64,000 nt of DNA from assembly GCF_000612505.1 (NCBI RefSeq), contig NZ_CP004078.1:4921001-4985000 (forward strand), given 5' to 3'. The first letter of the stretch is position 1. Each line of letters begins with the position of its first letter. The notes beneath the pieces are model-generated. The model saw only the letters and a program-made list of their open reading frames with translations. It did not search any database and was not told the DNA's origin. The translations under genes and the position numbers were made by a program. Below are positions 8,667 through 16,889 of the stretch, piece by piece. This stretch comes from Paenibacillus sabinae T27 (GTDB lineage: Bacteria; Bacillota; Bacilli; Paenibacillales; Paenibacillaceae).

Positions 8667-8759
8667 TCCTTTATGATCGTACAGCCATTTCGCGCTTCCG
8701 GGACCATCCAAAAGCGTGGCGGAAAGCCCAACCAAAGGAAACGTCTCCCCTTCGCATGC

Positions 8760-8832
8760 TATACTGAAATCCATAGACCGCACGAAAAAGAAACGGCTGC
8801 ACCTCCCTTCAGAAGGAAGGCAACCGTTTCTT
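8760..8832 (+). promoter_or_regulatory. mocR upstream region: possible -10 and leader hairpin
   Basis: TATACT at 8760-8765 could be the -10 of the mocR promoter. Downstream, AAGAAACGG (8788-8796) pairs with CCGTTTCTT (8824-8832), with further pairing of CCTCCCTTC-like and GAAGGAAGG inside. On the minus strand this hairpin is followed by five Ts, so it could also end or attenuate transcription coming toward the exporter gene. Confidence 0.45.
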
Positions 8833-8880
8833 AATGAAGTAAGCAGGCCCAAGACTTTTTAGCAAAAAGGAGGGATTCCC

Positions 8881-10347
8881 ATGCGGCACAGCGCCGGCAT
8901 GGCTATGGTGGACTGGCGTCCCGACCCGTTATCGCCGCTGCCGCTCTACGCGCAAATCGCCGGACATTTCCGCGCCAAGATCACCGGCGGCGACTGGCCT
9001 GCAGGGATGAAGCTCCCGCCGCAGCGCGAGCTGGCCCGGCAGCTTGGCGTCAACCGGAGCACGATTGTTGCGGCGCTCGGCCAGCTAACCGAGCTCGGGC
9101 TCATCGAAGGAAGACACGGAGGAGGCACTCGGGTAGCGGCGGCGAAAGCAAACCGGGGAACGGCGGGAAGCTGGAACGATTATGTGGAGGAAGGCATCCA
9201 CTATCCCAATCTTCCGGCCGTTCAGGCGATCAACCGACTGGAATTTCAGCCGGAGCTGGTTCGGCTCGGGACCGGAGAGCCCGCCCCCGAGCTGCTGCCG
9301 GGAGAACAGATGCGCGACATTCTGGCCGAACTGGCGCGCGGTGAGCTGCCGCTGGCGTACGAGGAGCCGCTCGGCAGCCTGCGGCTTCGGCGGGCGCTCA
9401 GCGCGGAGCTGGGCCGAAGCGGGATACAGGCCGACCCCTCCTCGATTCTGATTCTTTCCGGGGCGCTTCAAGGCTTTCAGCTGATTTCCCTGGGCCTTCT
9501 GCCCAAGGGATCGACCGTTCTGCTGGAGAAGCCCTCCTATATGTACTCAATTCATTCTTTCCAGTCGGCGGGAGTCAAGCTGTGCGGCCTGCCCATGGAC
9601 GGGCAGGGCCTGATGGCGGAAGGGCTGGAGAACGCCGCCGTTCGAACCAAGGCGGCGCTGCTGTACACGATCCCCGCCTTCCATAACCCGACAGGCATCC
9701 TCATGGATGCGGAGCGGAGGCGGGAGCTGATGGAGAAGACGGCGGCGCTGGGATTGCCGATCCTTGAAGACGGAGCTTACCAGGACCTGTGGCTGGATGC
9801 GCCCCCTCCTCCGCCGCTCAAGGCTATGGACCAAAGCGGCAGTGTTTTGCACCTTGGCACCCTATCCAAATCGGCGAGTCCCGGCCTGCGTATCGGGTGG
9901 GTTGCCGGTCCCGAGCAGGTGATCCGGCGGCTGGCCGATATCAAAATGCAGACCGACTACGGGGCCAGCTCCCTCTCGCAGCTGGCGGCGGCCAAGTGGC
10001 TGGAGGACGGCTGCCACGAGCGGCATTGCAGCGCCCTGCGCCTTGCGCTGCGCCGGCGGCGCGATCTGATGCTGGAGCTGCTGGAGCGGCATTGTGAGGG
10101 GCTTGCAGTCTGGAGCAAGCCTGCGGGCGGCTTCTATGTATGGCTGCGGCTGAACCGGCCGGTGCCGCTACCTAGGCTGTTCCGCGCAGCGCTTGCGGAA
10201 GGCCTGCTGCTGAATACCGGCGATCTGTACGACCGGTCCGATGCAAGGCATCTCCGCCTGTCCTACGCGTATGCGTCCCCGTCCGAACTGGAACGGGGGA
10301 TCGCCAAGCTGGCGGAGCTGATCCGCCGGATGGGCGGGCTTTCCTGA
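8881..10347 (+). CDS. MocR-family regulator (GntR DNA-binding domain fused to aminotransferase fold)
   Basis: A 488-residue PLP-dependent transcription factor. Residues about 15-90 form a GntR winged helix (PLYAQIAGHFRAKI, LPPQRELARQLGVNRSTI, GRHGGGTRVA). The rest is a class-I aminotransferase fold with HNPTG, an LGTLSKSASPGLRIGW segment holding the PLP-binding lysine, and LRLSYAYAS at the end. AAAGGAGGG precedes the ATG. MocR proteins usually control a divergent gene, here the amino acid exporter, in response to PLP or amino-compound adducts. PdxR is an alternative identity, but no pdxST genes are near. Confidence 0.87.
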   Translation: MRHSAGMAMVDWRPDPLSPLPLYAQIAGHFRAKITGGDWPAGMKLPPQRELARQLGVNRSTIVAALGQLTELGLIEGRHGGGTRVAAAKANRGTAGSWNDYVEEGIHYPNLPAVQAINRLEFQPELVRLGTGEPAPELLPGEQMRDILAELARGELPLAYEEPLGSLRLRRALSAELGRSGIQADPSSILILSGALQGFQLISLGLLPKGSTVLLEKPSYMYSIHSFQSAGVKLCGLPMDGQGLMAEGLENAAVRTKAALLYTIPAFHNPTGILMDAERRRELMEKTAALGLPILEDGAYQDLWLDAPPPPPLKAMDQSGSVLHLGTLSKSASPGLRIGWVAGPEQVIRRLADIKMQTDYGASSLSQLAAAKWLEDGCHERHCSALRLALRRRRDLMLELLERHCEGLAVWSKPAGGFYVWLRLNRPVPLPRLFRAALAEGLLLNTGDLYDRSDARHLRLSYAYASPSELERGIAKLAELIRRMGGLS

Positions 10348-10595
10348 CAGGCGGAAGGGCGAAGGAAGTGCCGAACGCAATCCCGGCAACTTGGGCTTGT
10401 GCATCCCGGTTGGACGGCAGGACCTGTGCCATTCGGTGCAACAGGCCTGTGTAATCCGGCGGCTGGGGGCTGCCAATCCGGGTGGCCGGGTCGCTGGCTC
10501 CCGGAACCTCCCGACCTGATTCGACGTGCTTGCCATCCGGACAGGCCACAAGCCGTCCAATGTTTTGCGCCGTTACCAGCACAACCTTATGCGCG

Positions 10596-11789
10596 CTATG
10601 TCGTCTGCTTTTCCGGCGGGGCGGGCAGCGTCACGACGAACGCAGTCCCTTCGCCGACGCGACTCTCCGCGCGGACCTCCCCCTGGTGCAGGTCGACAAT
10701 CTTTTTAACGAGCGACAGCCCCAGCCCGCTGCCCCCGGCGCCCGCGCTTCTCGCCTTGTCCGCCTTGTAGAACCGTTCGAAAATGCGGGGCAAGTCTTCC
10801 CCTTCAATACCCGTACCGGTATCGGAGATTATGACCTCGGCTCCCCCATTTAGAGGACGCGCTGCAATGGTGATCGTCCCGCCCGCCGGAGTAAACTTGA
10901 TGCTGTTATGCAGCAGATTGGTCCAGACCTGGATCAGCAGATCTTCCACGGCCGTCACCGTCGTTTCAGGAAGCTCCGCTTCCACTTCGATCCCTCTCCC
11001 CATCCACTGCGGCTCGCAGGCCAGGATGATATTTCGAAGCTGTCTATCCAGGCGGAAAGGCTTCGCTTCAAACGGAAAGTTCCCCGACTCCAGCACCGAC
11101 AGCTTGAGCAGACTGTCACTTAAGCCCGAGAGCCGGGCGCTCTCCGCCTCGATGATGTCCAGATAATGTTCCCGGGTCTCCCGGCTGATTCCGTCGTTGC
11201 GCAGTGCACGGGCGAAGCCGCGGATGGAAGTGAGCGGCGACTGGATTTCATGCGACACATTCGAGATGAAGTCCTGCCGCATCGTCTCCATCCGGCTTAG
11301 CTCGCTGGCCATTTCATTGATTCCTTCCACGAGCTCGCCCATTCGGCCGTAGCGTTCGACATCTTCCACCTGGGCGGTAAAATCCCCCTTGGATATCCGC
11401 CGGACGGCATTCAGAATCGGGCTATAAAATTTGTTCTGCTTCCCGTACGTAATCAGGGAGATCAAACCGCCAATGAAGAACAGAATAAGAAATCCGAGCA
11501 GCATGCCCAGCAGCTGCGAAACATAGGCCGATGACGGGCTACCAAACTTTTCGAACAGCACTCTCAAGATAAAATAGGAAGCCGTCCACGAGATGATGAG
11601 GGACGAAAAGCCAGCCAGCATTCCGAGCAGTCCCCGAAGTGCCCGCCTCAGCCGGTTCATCCCGCGTCCTCCGGCCGAATGCCGGGACCGCTCACGGCGC
11701 GTGCGGCGGGTACGGAATGTTTGCCCGGGGTGCCCCTCTGAGCGCAATCTCCCGGGACGTTTCCTTGACAAGTCCCGCCGCCCCATCAT
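10596..11789 (-). CDS. Sensor histidine kinase
   Basis: Membrane histidine kinase of 397 residues. Two transmembrane helices (about residues 50-74 and 90-112) are separated by only about 15 residues, so it lacks a real extracellular sensor domain. HAMP, the phospho-acceptor region SNVSHEIQSPLTSIRGF and the ATPase boxes (NLLHNSIKFTP, DTGTGI, GSGLGLSLVKKI) follow. The ATG at 11789 overlaps the response regulator stop by 4 bases, with GGAGG upstream. An alternative start at 11660 also has GGAGG and would remove an Arg-rich 43-residue tail. It belongs to an operon with the regulator and an ABC exporter, suggesting envelope or drug stress sensing through the transporter. Confidence 0.88.
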   Translation of the reverse strand: MMGRRDLSRKRPGRLRSEGHPGQTFRTRRTRRERSRHSAGGRGMNRLRRALRGLLGMLAGFSSLIISWTASYFILRVLFEKFGSPSSAYVSQLLGMLLGFLILFFIGGLISLITYGKQNKFYSPILNAVRRISKGDFTAQVEDVERYGRMGELVEGINEMASELSRMETMRQDFISNVSHEIQSPLTSIRGFARALRNDGISRETREHYLDIIEAESARLSGLSDSLLKLSVLESGNFPFEAKPFRLDRQLRNIILACEPQWMGRGIEVEAELPETTVTAVEDLLIQVWTNLLHNSIKFTPAGGTITIAARPLNGGAEVIISDTGTGIEGEDLPRIFERFYKADKARSAGAGGSGLGLSLVKKIVDLHQGEVRAESRVGEGTAFVVTLPAPPEKQTT

Positions 11790-12460
11790 TCCGCACCCTC
11801 CAGCCGGTAGCCGAGACCACGCACGGTGCGGATGGCGAATCCGTACCGCTCGCTCGGGAAGCGTTCACGCAGCCGGTTGATATGCACATCCAGCGTGCGT
11901 TCATTGCCTTCGTAGTCATAGCCCCAGATCTCCTCGATCAGCCGCTCGCGCGGCAGGGTCTGTCCGGGGTAGCTCGCCAGCCTGAACAGCAGCTCGTACT
12001 CTTTAAGGGGCAGCGTCAGAACGCCATCATCCGAATGGATTTCATACGTTTTCCGGTTCATTTTCAGCCTGCCGACGGTTACGCTTTGGGCAGCTGAAAT
12101 CTGATACCGTTTCAGCAGCGCCTTTACGCGGGCGGTCAACACGGGCGGCTCAAACGGTTTGACGAGATAATCATCGGTTCCCAGCTCAAAGCCCTTTACA
12201 ATCTGCGAGGTTTCACCTTTGGCCGTGAGCATGAGCAGCGGAAAGTCGTAATCCTTTCGCAGTTCGCGGCAGAGCTGCCAGCCGTCCATGTTCGGCATCA
12301 TGATATCGAGAATTACCATGTCGGCGGTATGATCCCCAAGAAACTCCAGCGCTTCTTTCCCATCGGAAGCCTCATACACTTCCATGCCTTCAGCTTTCAA
12401 AAATACGGCTACCAACTCGCGGATGTGCGGATCGTCGTCCACCACCAGTATTTTTGCCAT
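11786..12460 (-). CDS. OmpR/PhoB-family response regulator
   Basis: Response regulator of 224 residues. The receiver domain starts [16 protein letters not shown], with acidic pocket DDD, phospho-acceptor Asp in [12 protein letters not shown] at about residue 51, and LTAKGE and KPFEPPVL for the conserved Thr and Lys. The C-terminal winged helix contains [15 protein letters not shown] and [14 protein letters not shown]. Start chosen at the ATG with GGAGGAG upstream, inside the end of the ABC gene. The direct repeats at 14300-14320 before the operon suit an OmpR-type dimer and may be its autoregulatory site. Confidence 0.92.
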   Translation of the reverse strand: MAKILVVDDDPHIRELVAVFLKAEGMEVYEASDGKEALEFLGDHTADMVILDIMMPNMDGWQLCRELRKDYDFPLLMLTAKGETSQIVKGFELGTDDYLVKPFEPPVLTARVKALLKRYQISAAQSVTVGRLKMNRKTYEIHSDDGVLTLPLKEYELLFRLASYPGQTLPRERLIEEIWGYDYEGNERTLDVHINRLRERFPSERYGFAIRTVRGLGYRLEGAE

Positions 12461-14249
12461 GTCCGGCACTCTCCTCCTCTTCGCCGTGTTCCCGCGCTTC
12501 CTTATCTGTCGTTTGCAGCTGCTGCTGCGCAAATTCGCGGTAGAGGCTATGCTCCCGCAGCAGTTCTTCGTGTCTTCCCCTGCCGGTAATCTCGCCCTTT
12601 TCCATAAAAAGAATCTGATCCGCGTTCACCACCGTGGACAGCCGATGCGCGATAACGATGGTCGTCCGGCCTTTCATCAGATTGGACAGCGCCTTCTGCA
12701 CGACGGCTTCGGACTTGCTGTCAAGGCTTGAAGTCGCTTCGTCCAGCATCAGGATTTTCGGATCTCTCAGAAGCGCCCGGGCAATCGCAATCCGCTGCCG
12801 CTGTCCGCCGGACAGCTTCACGCCGCGCTCGCCGACTTCGGTGTCGTAACCATCCGGCAGCTCGTCGATGAATCTATCCGCATACGCCATCGCCGCCGCC
12901 TGCTGCATTTCCGCCAAATCAACCTCCCGGTCCAGCCCGTAGCGGAGATTGTCCGCAATCGTTCCGGCCAGCAGCGGGCTTTCCTGGGAGACGTAGCCGA
13001 TTCCTCCGCGCCAGGAGGACAGCGAGAAATCGGAAATCGGCTTGCCTCCCAGCCGGATCACGCCATCCTGCGGCTCATAGAAGCGTTCAAGCAGGGAGAA
13101 CAGCGTCGTCTTGCCGCCGCCGCTTGGACCGACAATCGCCGTCACCTCGCCCGGCGCAATAGAGCAGCTGACTTTGCTCAGCACGGACTCTCCTTTTTTG
13201 TACCCGAAGGTGACATTGTCCAGCATAATCGGCAGGCTTCCGCCGTCAGCCATCTCTTCCCCTTCGTACTTCTCTTCTTCATGCATCAGCATCTCCATCA
13301 GCCTCTCCGAAGCGCCCATGGACTTCTGAATTTGGGTGAAGAAGGTCGTCAACTGGGTCAGCGGCATAATGATCTGGATCAGATAAAGGATAAAAGCGAC
13401 CAGCTCTCCCGCCGTCAGCGCTCCGCTCGACACCTGCAGCCCGCCGTAGCCGATAATGACCACCAGCAGCATCATAAATATGAGCGAGACAAGCGGGGTG
13501 ATCCAGGCGCTGGCCTTGCCTTCGCGTATGCCGTAGGAGAGCAGGTTCAGAATGACTTTCTTGCCGGATTCGTATTCCCGGCGTTCCGCTCCGGACGCTT
13601 TGACGAGCCGGATTTCCGACAGCACGCCGCTGAGCACCGCCGTAAAGGAAGCTGTCTCATCCTGCATGCCCTTGGAAATCTTGTACATCATCCGGCCGAG
13701 CGGAACAAGAACGAGCGCCGAAAGAGGCAGCACAGTGAACAGAACCAGCGTCATTTTCCAATTCAGATAAAAGAGCACCGAGATCGAACCTGCAATGGAA
13801 ATGATGCCTGTGAACAGGCTCGAGACATTCTCCGCTACCAGCGTCTTGATAATGCCTGTGTCGCTTGTCATGCGGCTGACGTTTTCGCCCGTCCGGATGT
13901 CGTTATAATAGGAAACCGGCAGCAGCAGCAGTTTGCGCCACAGGCGCTCCCTCAGGCTGGCAACCATTTTCTGGCCTGCATAGTTCAGCAGATAGACGGA
14001 TACGCCCGCGGCAATGGTCTGGGCAACGAAAGCGCCGGCGATTCCGGCGATCTGAAGACGGCTTATGGAAGACAGCGAGAAGCCGTCAACCAGCCCTTTG
14101 GTGAACATCGGAATGACGAGGGATACCAGCGTGGAAATGACGCTTAGCGTAATGGCCAGGGCCAGCAGGGCATAAGGCGGTTTCGTTTCTTTGAGCAATT
14201 GGAGAAATGAACGAAGGTTCTTTCCCTTCATCTTCGTTGCGTTCGTCAT
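12390..14249 (-). CDS. ABC exporter half-transporter (membrane plus ATPase)
   Basis: A 619-residue type IV ABC exporter resembling BmrA/MsbA multidrug exporters. Six transmembrane helices occupy about residues 25-310, followed by an ATPase domain with Walker [10 protein letters not shown] (about 374), [16 protein letters not shown] and the canonical Walker [12 protein letters not shown]. All catalytic residues are intact, so a homodimer is expected. GGAAGG precedes the ATG. The reading frame runs 71 bases past the response regulator start, giving a charged tail unlike the usual family end; a frameshift or lost stop is possible. Co-transcription with the two-component genes suggests induction by its own substrate. 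Confidence 0.9.
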   Translation of the reverse strand: MTNATKMKGKNLRSFLQLLKETKPPYALLALAITLSVISTLVSLVIPMFTKGLVDGFSLSSISRLQIAGIAGAFVAQTIAAGVSVYLLNYAGQKMVASLRERLWRKLLLLPVSYYNDIRTGENVSRMTSDTGIIKTLVAENVSSLFTGIISIAGSISVLFYLNWKMTLVLFTVLPLSALVLVPLGRMMYKISKGMQDETASFTAVLSGVLSEIRLVKASGAERREYESGKKVILNLLSYGIREGKASAWITPLVSLIFMMLLVVIIGYGGLQVSSGALTAGELVAFILYLIQIIMPLTQLTTFFTQIQKSMGASERLMEMLMHEEEKYEGEEMADGGSLPIMLDNVTFGYKKGESVLSKVSCSIAPGEVTAIVGPSGGGKTTLFSLLERFYEPQDGVIRLGGKPISDFSLSSWRGGIGYVSQESPLLAGTIADNLRYGLDREVDLAEMQQAAAMAYADRFIDELPDGYDTEVGERGVKLSGGQRQRIAIARALLRDPKILMLDEATSSLDSKSEAVVQKALSNLMKGRTTIVIAHRLSTVVNADQILFMEKGEITGRGRHEELLREHSLYREFAQQQLQTTDKEAREHGEEEESAGHGKNTGGGRRSAHPRVGSRIFES

Positions 14250-14261
14250 TAAAGGTCCTTC

Positions 14262-14320
14262 CCTTCTTGTCTGGATTATAATGACAAAATACGCCCGGAA
14301 GTTAAACTCCAGTTAAACTC
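14262..14320 (-). promoter_or_regulatory. ABC/two-component operon promoter with OmpR-type direct repeats
   Basis: AGTTAAACTC occurs twice, at 14300-14309 and 14311-14320, in the same orientation with an 11-bp period, one helical turn. This is the usual layout for an OmpR-family dimer site. On the minus strand a TTATAAT -10 lies about 25 bp downstream, near 14276-14282. The distal repeat overlaps the mobA stop codon. The operon's own response regulator is the obvious candidate to bind. Confidence 0.6.
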
Positions 14321-14924
14321 GCCACTCCGCGGCGGCCCGGTACTCCTCCGGAGTGTTCACATTGAGCAGCGGGGAAGGGGCTCCTTCCAAGTGTCCCGTA
14401 AAACCTTCTTCCGGCACATACAGCACATCGAGGCCAGCCAGCCAATCCATCACCTTCAATTTCCCCTCGGACAAGGCGATTTCCAGCTTCGCAAGGGTAT
14501 CCTTATGGTAGAGCCCCAGCAGCGGCTGGACTTTGCCCGAACGCGAGACCGGTACGACCGCAGCCCGCCCGCCGCTCCGCTCCCAAGCGTCCAGGATGTA
14601 CCGCATAAACGCCGCCGAAACAAACGGCAAATCGCAGGGGGCGGCAAAATACCAATCCGAAGGCGCCGCGCTCATGCCAGCATGAATCCCTGCCAGCGGG
14701 CCGCAGCCGGGAAAGAGGTCGGCAGCCTGCGAAAGCTTCAGGAAACGGAAGTCCTCCCGCTCCTTCTCTCCGCAGGCGACCGTCACCGGGTCCGCGACTT
14801 CCCCGAGGGCGGCGGCCACACGGGCAATGGCCGGGATACCGCCGTACTTAAGCAGCGCTTTGTCGGCGCCCATCCGTCTGGAACGGCCTCCGGCGATGAG
14901 GATACCGGCAATTTTCATCTTCAT
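14313..14924 (-). CDS. mobA: Molybdenum cofactor guanylyltransferase
   Basis: Enzyme of 203 residues attaching GMP to Mo-molybdopterin to form the bis-MGD cofactor of DMSO-reductase family enzymes. The nucleotide-binding motif ILIAGGRSRRMGADKALL, PLAGIHAGM, CDLPFV with the metal-binding Asp, and LNVNTPEE at the end are characteristic. The start is the ATG after AAGGAGGTCAG; another ATG follows two codons later. It fits with moaA, the TorD protein and the molybdopterin oxidoreductase in this window, although these genes are dispersed rather than in one operon. Confidence 0.9.
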   Translation of the reverse strand: MKMKIAGILIAGGRSRRMGADKALLKYGGIPAIARVAAALGEVADPVTVACGEKEREDFRFLKLSQAADLFPGCGPLAGIHAGMSAAPSDWYFAAPCDLPFVSAAFMRYILDAWERSGGRAAVVPVSRSGKVQPLLGLYHKDTLAKLEIALSEGKLKVMDWLAGLDVLYVPEEGFTGHLEGAPSPLLNVNTPEEYRAAAEWRV

Positions 14925-15011
14925 CTGACCTCCTTCGCCAAAATTATTTTTCATAAAAGGTAATCCCCTCCTAGAAAAGCTGTGCATTTGGAAAAAGCAG
15001 AAAAAGCTGGT

Positions 15012-15040
15012 TTGTATCCCTTTTCAACTAATGTTACAGT
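15012..15040 (+). promoter_or_regulatory. SigA-type promoter for the MFS gene
   Basis: TTGTAT, 17-bp spacer, TACAGT, ending 66 bases before the chosen start. Each hexamer has two mismatches to consensus. Confidence 0.4.
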
Positions 15041-15105
15041 GATATTAGCGGCTATGGCGGCTCTGATTCAACATGCACAGCATTTGCGGGAGGAGAGCAT
15101 CCAAC

Positions 15106-16329
15106 TTGCAGGATAATAGTGAAAAACCATATACCTTCACATCTTTAAAATGGTTTAACTTTTTCGTTTACGGAACCATGGTTTTGTTTACGAGCTTTTT
15201 TCAGCTTTATTTACAGGATGTAGGGATGAACAAGCTGGAAATCGGTGTGCTGATGTCGATCGGCCCCTTCGTCTCGATCTTCGCCAACCCGTTCTGGGGG
15301 CTATGGGCCGGACGTTATCCGAATATCCGGGTTATCGTCCTGCTGATGCTGGCGGGGACGCTTCTGTTCTCCCAGCTCATTTTTCAGGCCAATACATATG
15401 AAACGATCTATGCGGCGATCATCCTGTTCTTTTTCTGCCAGACTCCGTTGTTTGCGCAGAGCAACACCCTGATCTTGAGCTATATTTACGGGTCGAAACA
15501 GCGCTTTGGCTCCTTCCGCCTGTGGGGCTCCCTTGGCTGGGCGCTGACGGCAATAGCCGCTGGCCCTATCGTGGATTACGGCGGCGTCTCCGTGCTGTCC
15601 TACCTGTTCGCGGTCCTGCTTGGCTTGTCCATCGTCTCGCTCGCGACTCTGCCCAAGCTGCGCCACTCCATCGGGATTGCGCCGATGCCGCTTCGAGGCT
15701 TTCATGTGCTGTTTAAGAATCCTTACTTTTTGTTCTTTATCTTTTTCGGCATTCTGGTATCGATCCCCAACACGGTGAATAATACGTTCATGTCGCTGTA
15801 TATCAACGATATGGGGGGCTCCAAGACGATGGTCGGGCTTGCAGTGTTCCTTTCCTCCATCGTTGAAGTAGGCGTCTTCATGCTCTGCGACCGCTACCTG
15901 CGGCGCAAAATCTCCGTACTCATCGGCTGGCTGGCGCTGGTCAGCCTCTTGTTCGCGCTGCGGTGGTGGCTGATGGCGCAGTCAACGACGCCGCTTGAGG
16001 TGGCGTTCATTCAAATTTTGCATTCAATAACGTTCGGCGGCTTCTTTTATGTCGGCACCGAGCTGACGATGCTGCTCATCCCCCGGCCGTACCGCTCTTC
16101 GGCACAAGCTCTTTATACGCTGTCCTGGAGCGGAATTTCGGGAATGATGGGCGGCATCCTCGGCGGATGGCTGTTCCAGTATCTCGGCGCCCAGAGCATG
16201 TACGAATTCTGTGTCTTTCTTGCGCTGATCGGGGCGGTTGGGTACGCAGGCATGTGGGTGTTTGTCCGAAGGAATCATTACCGCCCTCACCAGGTGACCG
16301 AGGATGCACATGAAGAAGACGGGGTTTAG
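15106..16329 (+). CDS. MFS transporter (MFS_1-like/PPP family)
   Basis: A 407-residue carrier with about twelve hydrophobic segments. It begins with FTSLKWFNFFVYGTMVLFTSFF and has FGSFRLWGSLGWALTA in the middle, features of the sugar/nucleoside-symporter-like MFS_1_like family. I choose TTG at 15106 because GGGAGGAGAG lies about 8 bases before it; an ATG 11 codons upstream has no ribosome binding site. The C-terminus is short and acidic. The gene stands alone; the substrate is unknown, and a drug/proton antiporter is possible. Confidence 0.85.
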   Translation: MQDNSEKPYTFTSLKWFNFFVYGTMVLFTSFFQLYLQDVGMNKLEIGVLMSIGPFVSIFANPFWGLWAGRYPNIRVIVLLMLAGTLLFSQLIFQANTYETIYAAIILFFFCQTPLFAQSNTLILSYIYGSKQRFGSFRLWGSLGWALTAIAAGPIVDYGGVSVLSYLFAVLLGLSIVSLATLPKLRHSIGIAPMPLRGFHVLFKNPYFLFFIFFGILVSIPNTVNNTFMSLYINDMGGSKTMVGLAVFLSSIVEVGVFMLCDRYLRRKISVLIGWLALVSLLFALRWWLMAQSTTPLEVAFIQILHSITFGGFFYVGTELTMLLIPRPYRSSAQALYTLSWSGISGMMGGILGGWLFQYLGAQSMYEFCVFLALIGAVGYAGMWVFVRRNHYRPHQVTEDAHEEDGV

Positions 16330-16335
16330 CCCGCT

Positions 16336-16773
16336 TTATGAAGTCTCTCCGGCCATTTGTTTGTCGAGCTGCTCCAATACGAAAGGCCAAGCCTGTTCAT
16401 GCGCATCTCTGGAATCCTCGTCGGGGAATCCCGAATGCGTAAGGCTTAGCAGCGTGCCGTCTTGCCGGGGAGCCAGCTCAATCGTAACCACCGTCTCGGC
16501 TCCCTTCGTACCTCCTTCTCCCGTAACCCATGTCATTTCAACCAGGCGGTCTTGTTCAAGCCGGAGAAACCGGCCGTAATGGGGATGCCGCCGTATGGTG
16601 CTGTCCTGTGCGGTGCGGGAGACCGTTTCAAAAAAGAAGACGGTATTGACCTCCCCCTCCATAATGACCGATCCCGGCTCCGCAAACCAGCGGTCGAACT
16701 TCCGGGTCCACGCCTCATACAGAACTTCCGGCAAAGCCTTCATCTGCCGCTCCACTTTCAACGAAAAAGCCAT
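16336..16773 (-). CDS. SRPBCC (AHSA1-like) domain protein
   Basis: A 145-residue START/Bet v1-like fold protein. The N-terminal VERQMKALPEVLYEAWT, the FDRWFAEPG region and the end HSGFPDEDSRDAHEQAW match the AHSA1/YndB group of ligand-binding proteins with unknown roles. Start placed at the second ATG, which has AGGAATGAAGG upstream. Its 3' end is convergent with the MFS gene, only 6 bases apart. No function can be proposed beyond hydrophobic-ligand binding. Confidence 0.8.
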   Translation of the reverse strand: MAFSLKVERQMKALPEVLYEAWTRKFDRWFAEPGSVIMEGEVNTVFFFETVSRTAQDSTIRRHPHYGRFLRLEQDRLVEMTWVTGEGGTKGAETVVTIELAPRQDGTLLSLTHSGFPDEDSRDAHEQAWPFVLEQLDKQMAGETS

Positions 16774-16826
16774 CGAGCCTTCATTCCTTTCTGTTTTCAT
16801 TTAACGGCACCGCTCTTTGGAGGTGC

Positions 16827-16864
16827 AAAAAAACGGCTGTTACGCTTTCGGGCGGCAGCCGTTT
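16827..16864 (-). terminator. Terminator after glnS
   Basis: AAACGGCTG/CAGCCGTTT hairpin; on the minus strand it continues into a seven-T run. It lies 26 bases past the glnS stop. Confidence 0.9.
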
Positions 16865-16889
16865 CTTCTGCTTGTCTTATGATTTCAGC

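Noticed and set aside
7997..8676. A 560-residue moaA reading frame extending to 8676
   Set aside because: The part after about residue 315 is antisense to a well-recognised LysE/ArgO gene and has low-complexity Arg/Pro/His composition. The normal MoaA end is found one base out of frame.
10348..10595. Possible small gene between mocR and the histidine kinase gene
   Set aside because: A minus-strand frame (10172-10582) spans it but overlaps mocR widely, has no recognisable motif, and lacks a ribosome site.
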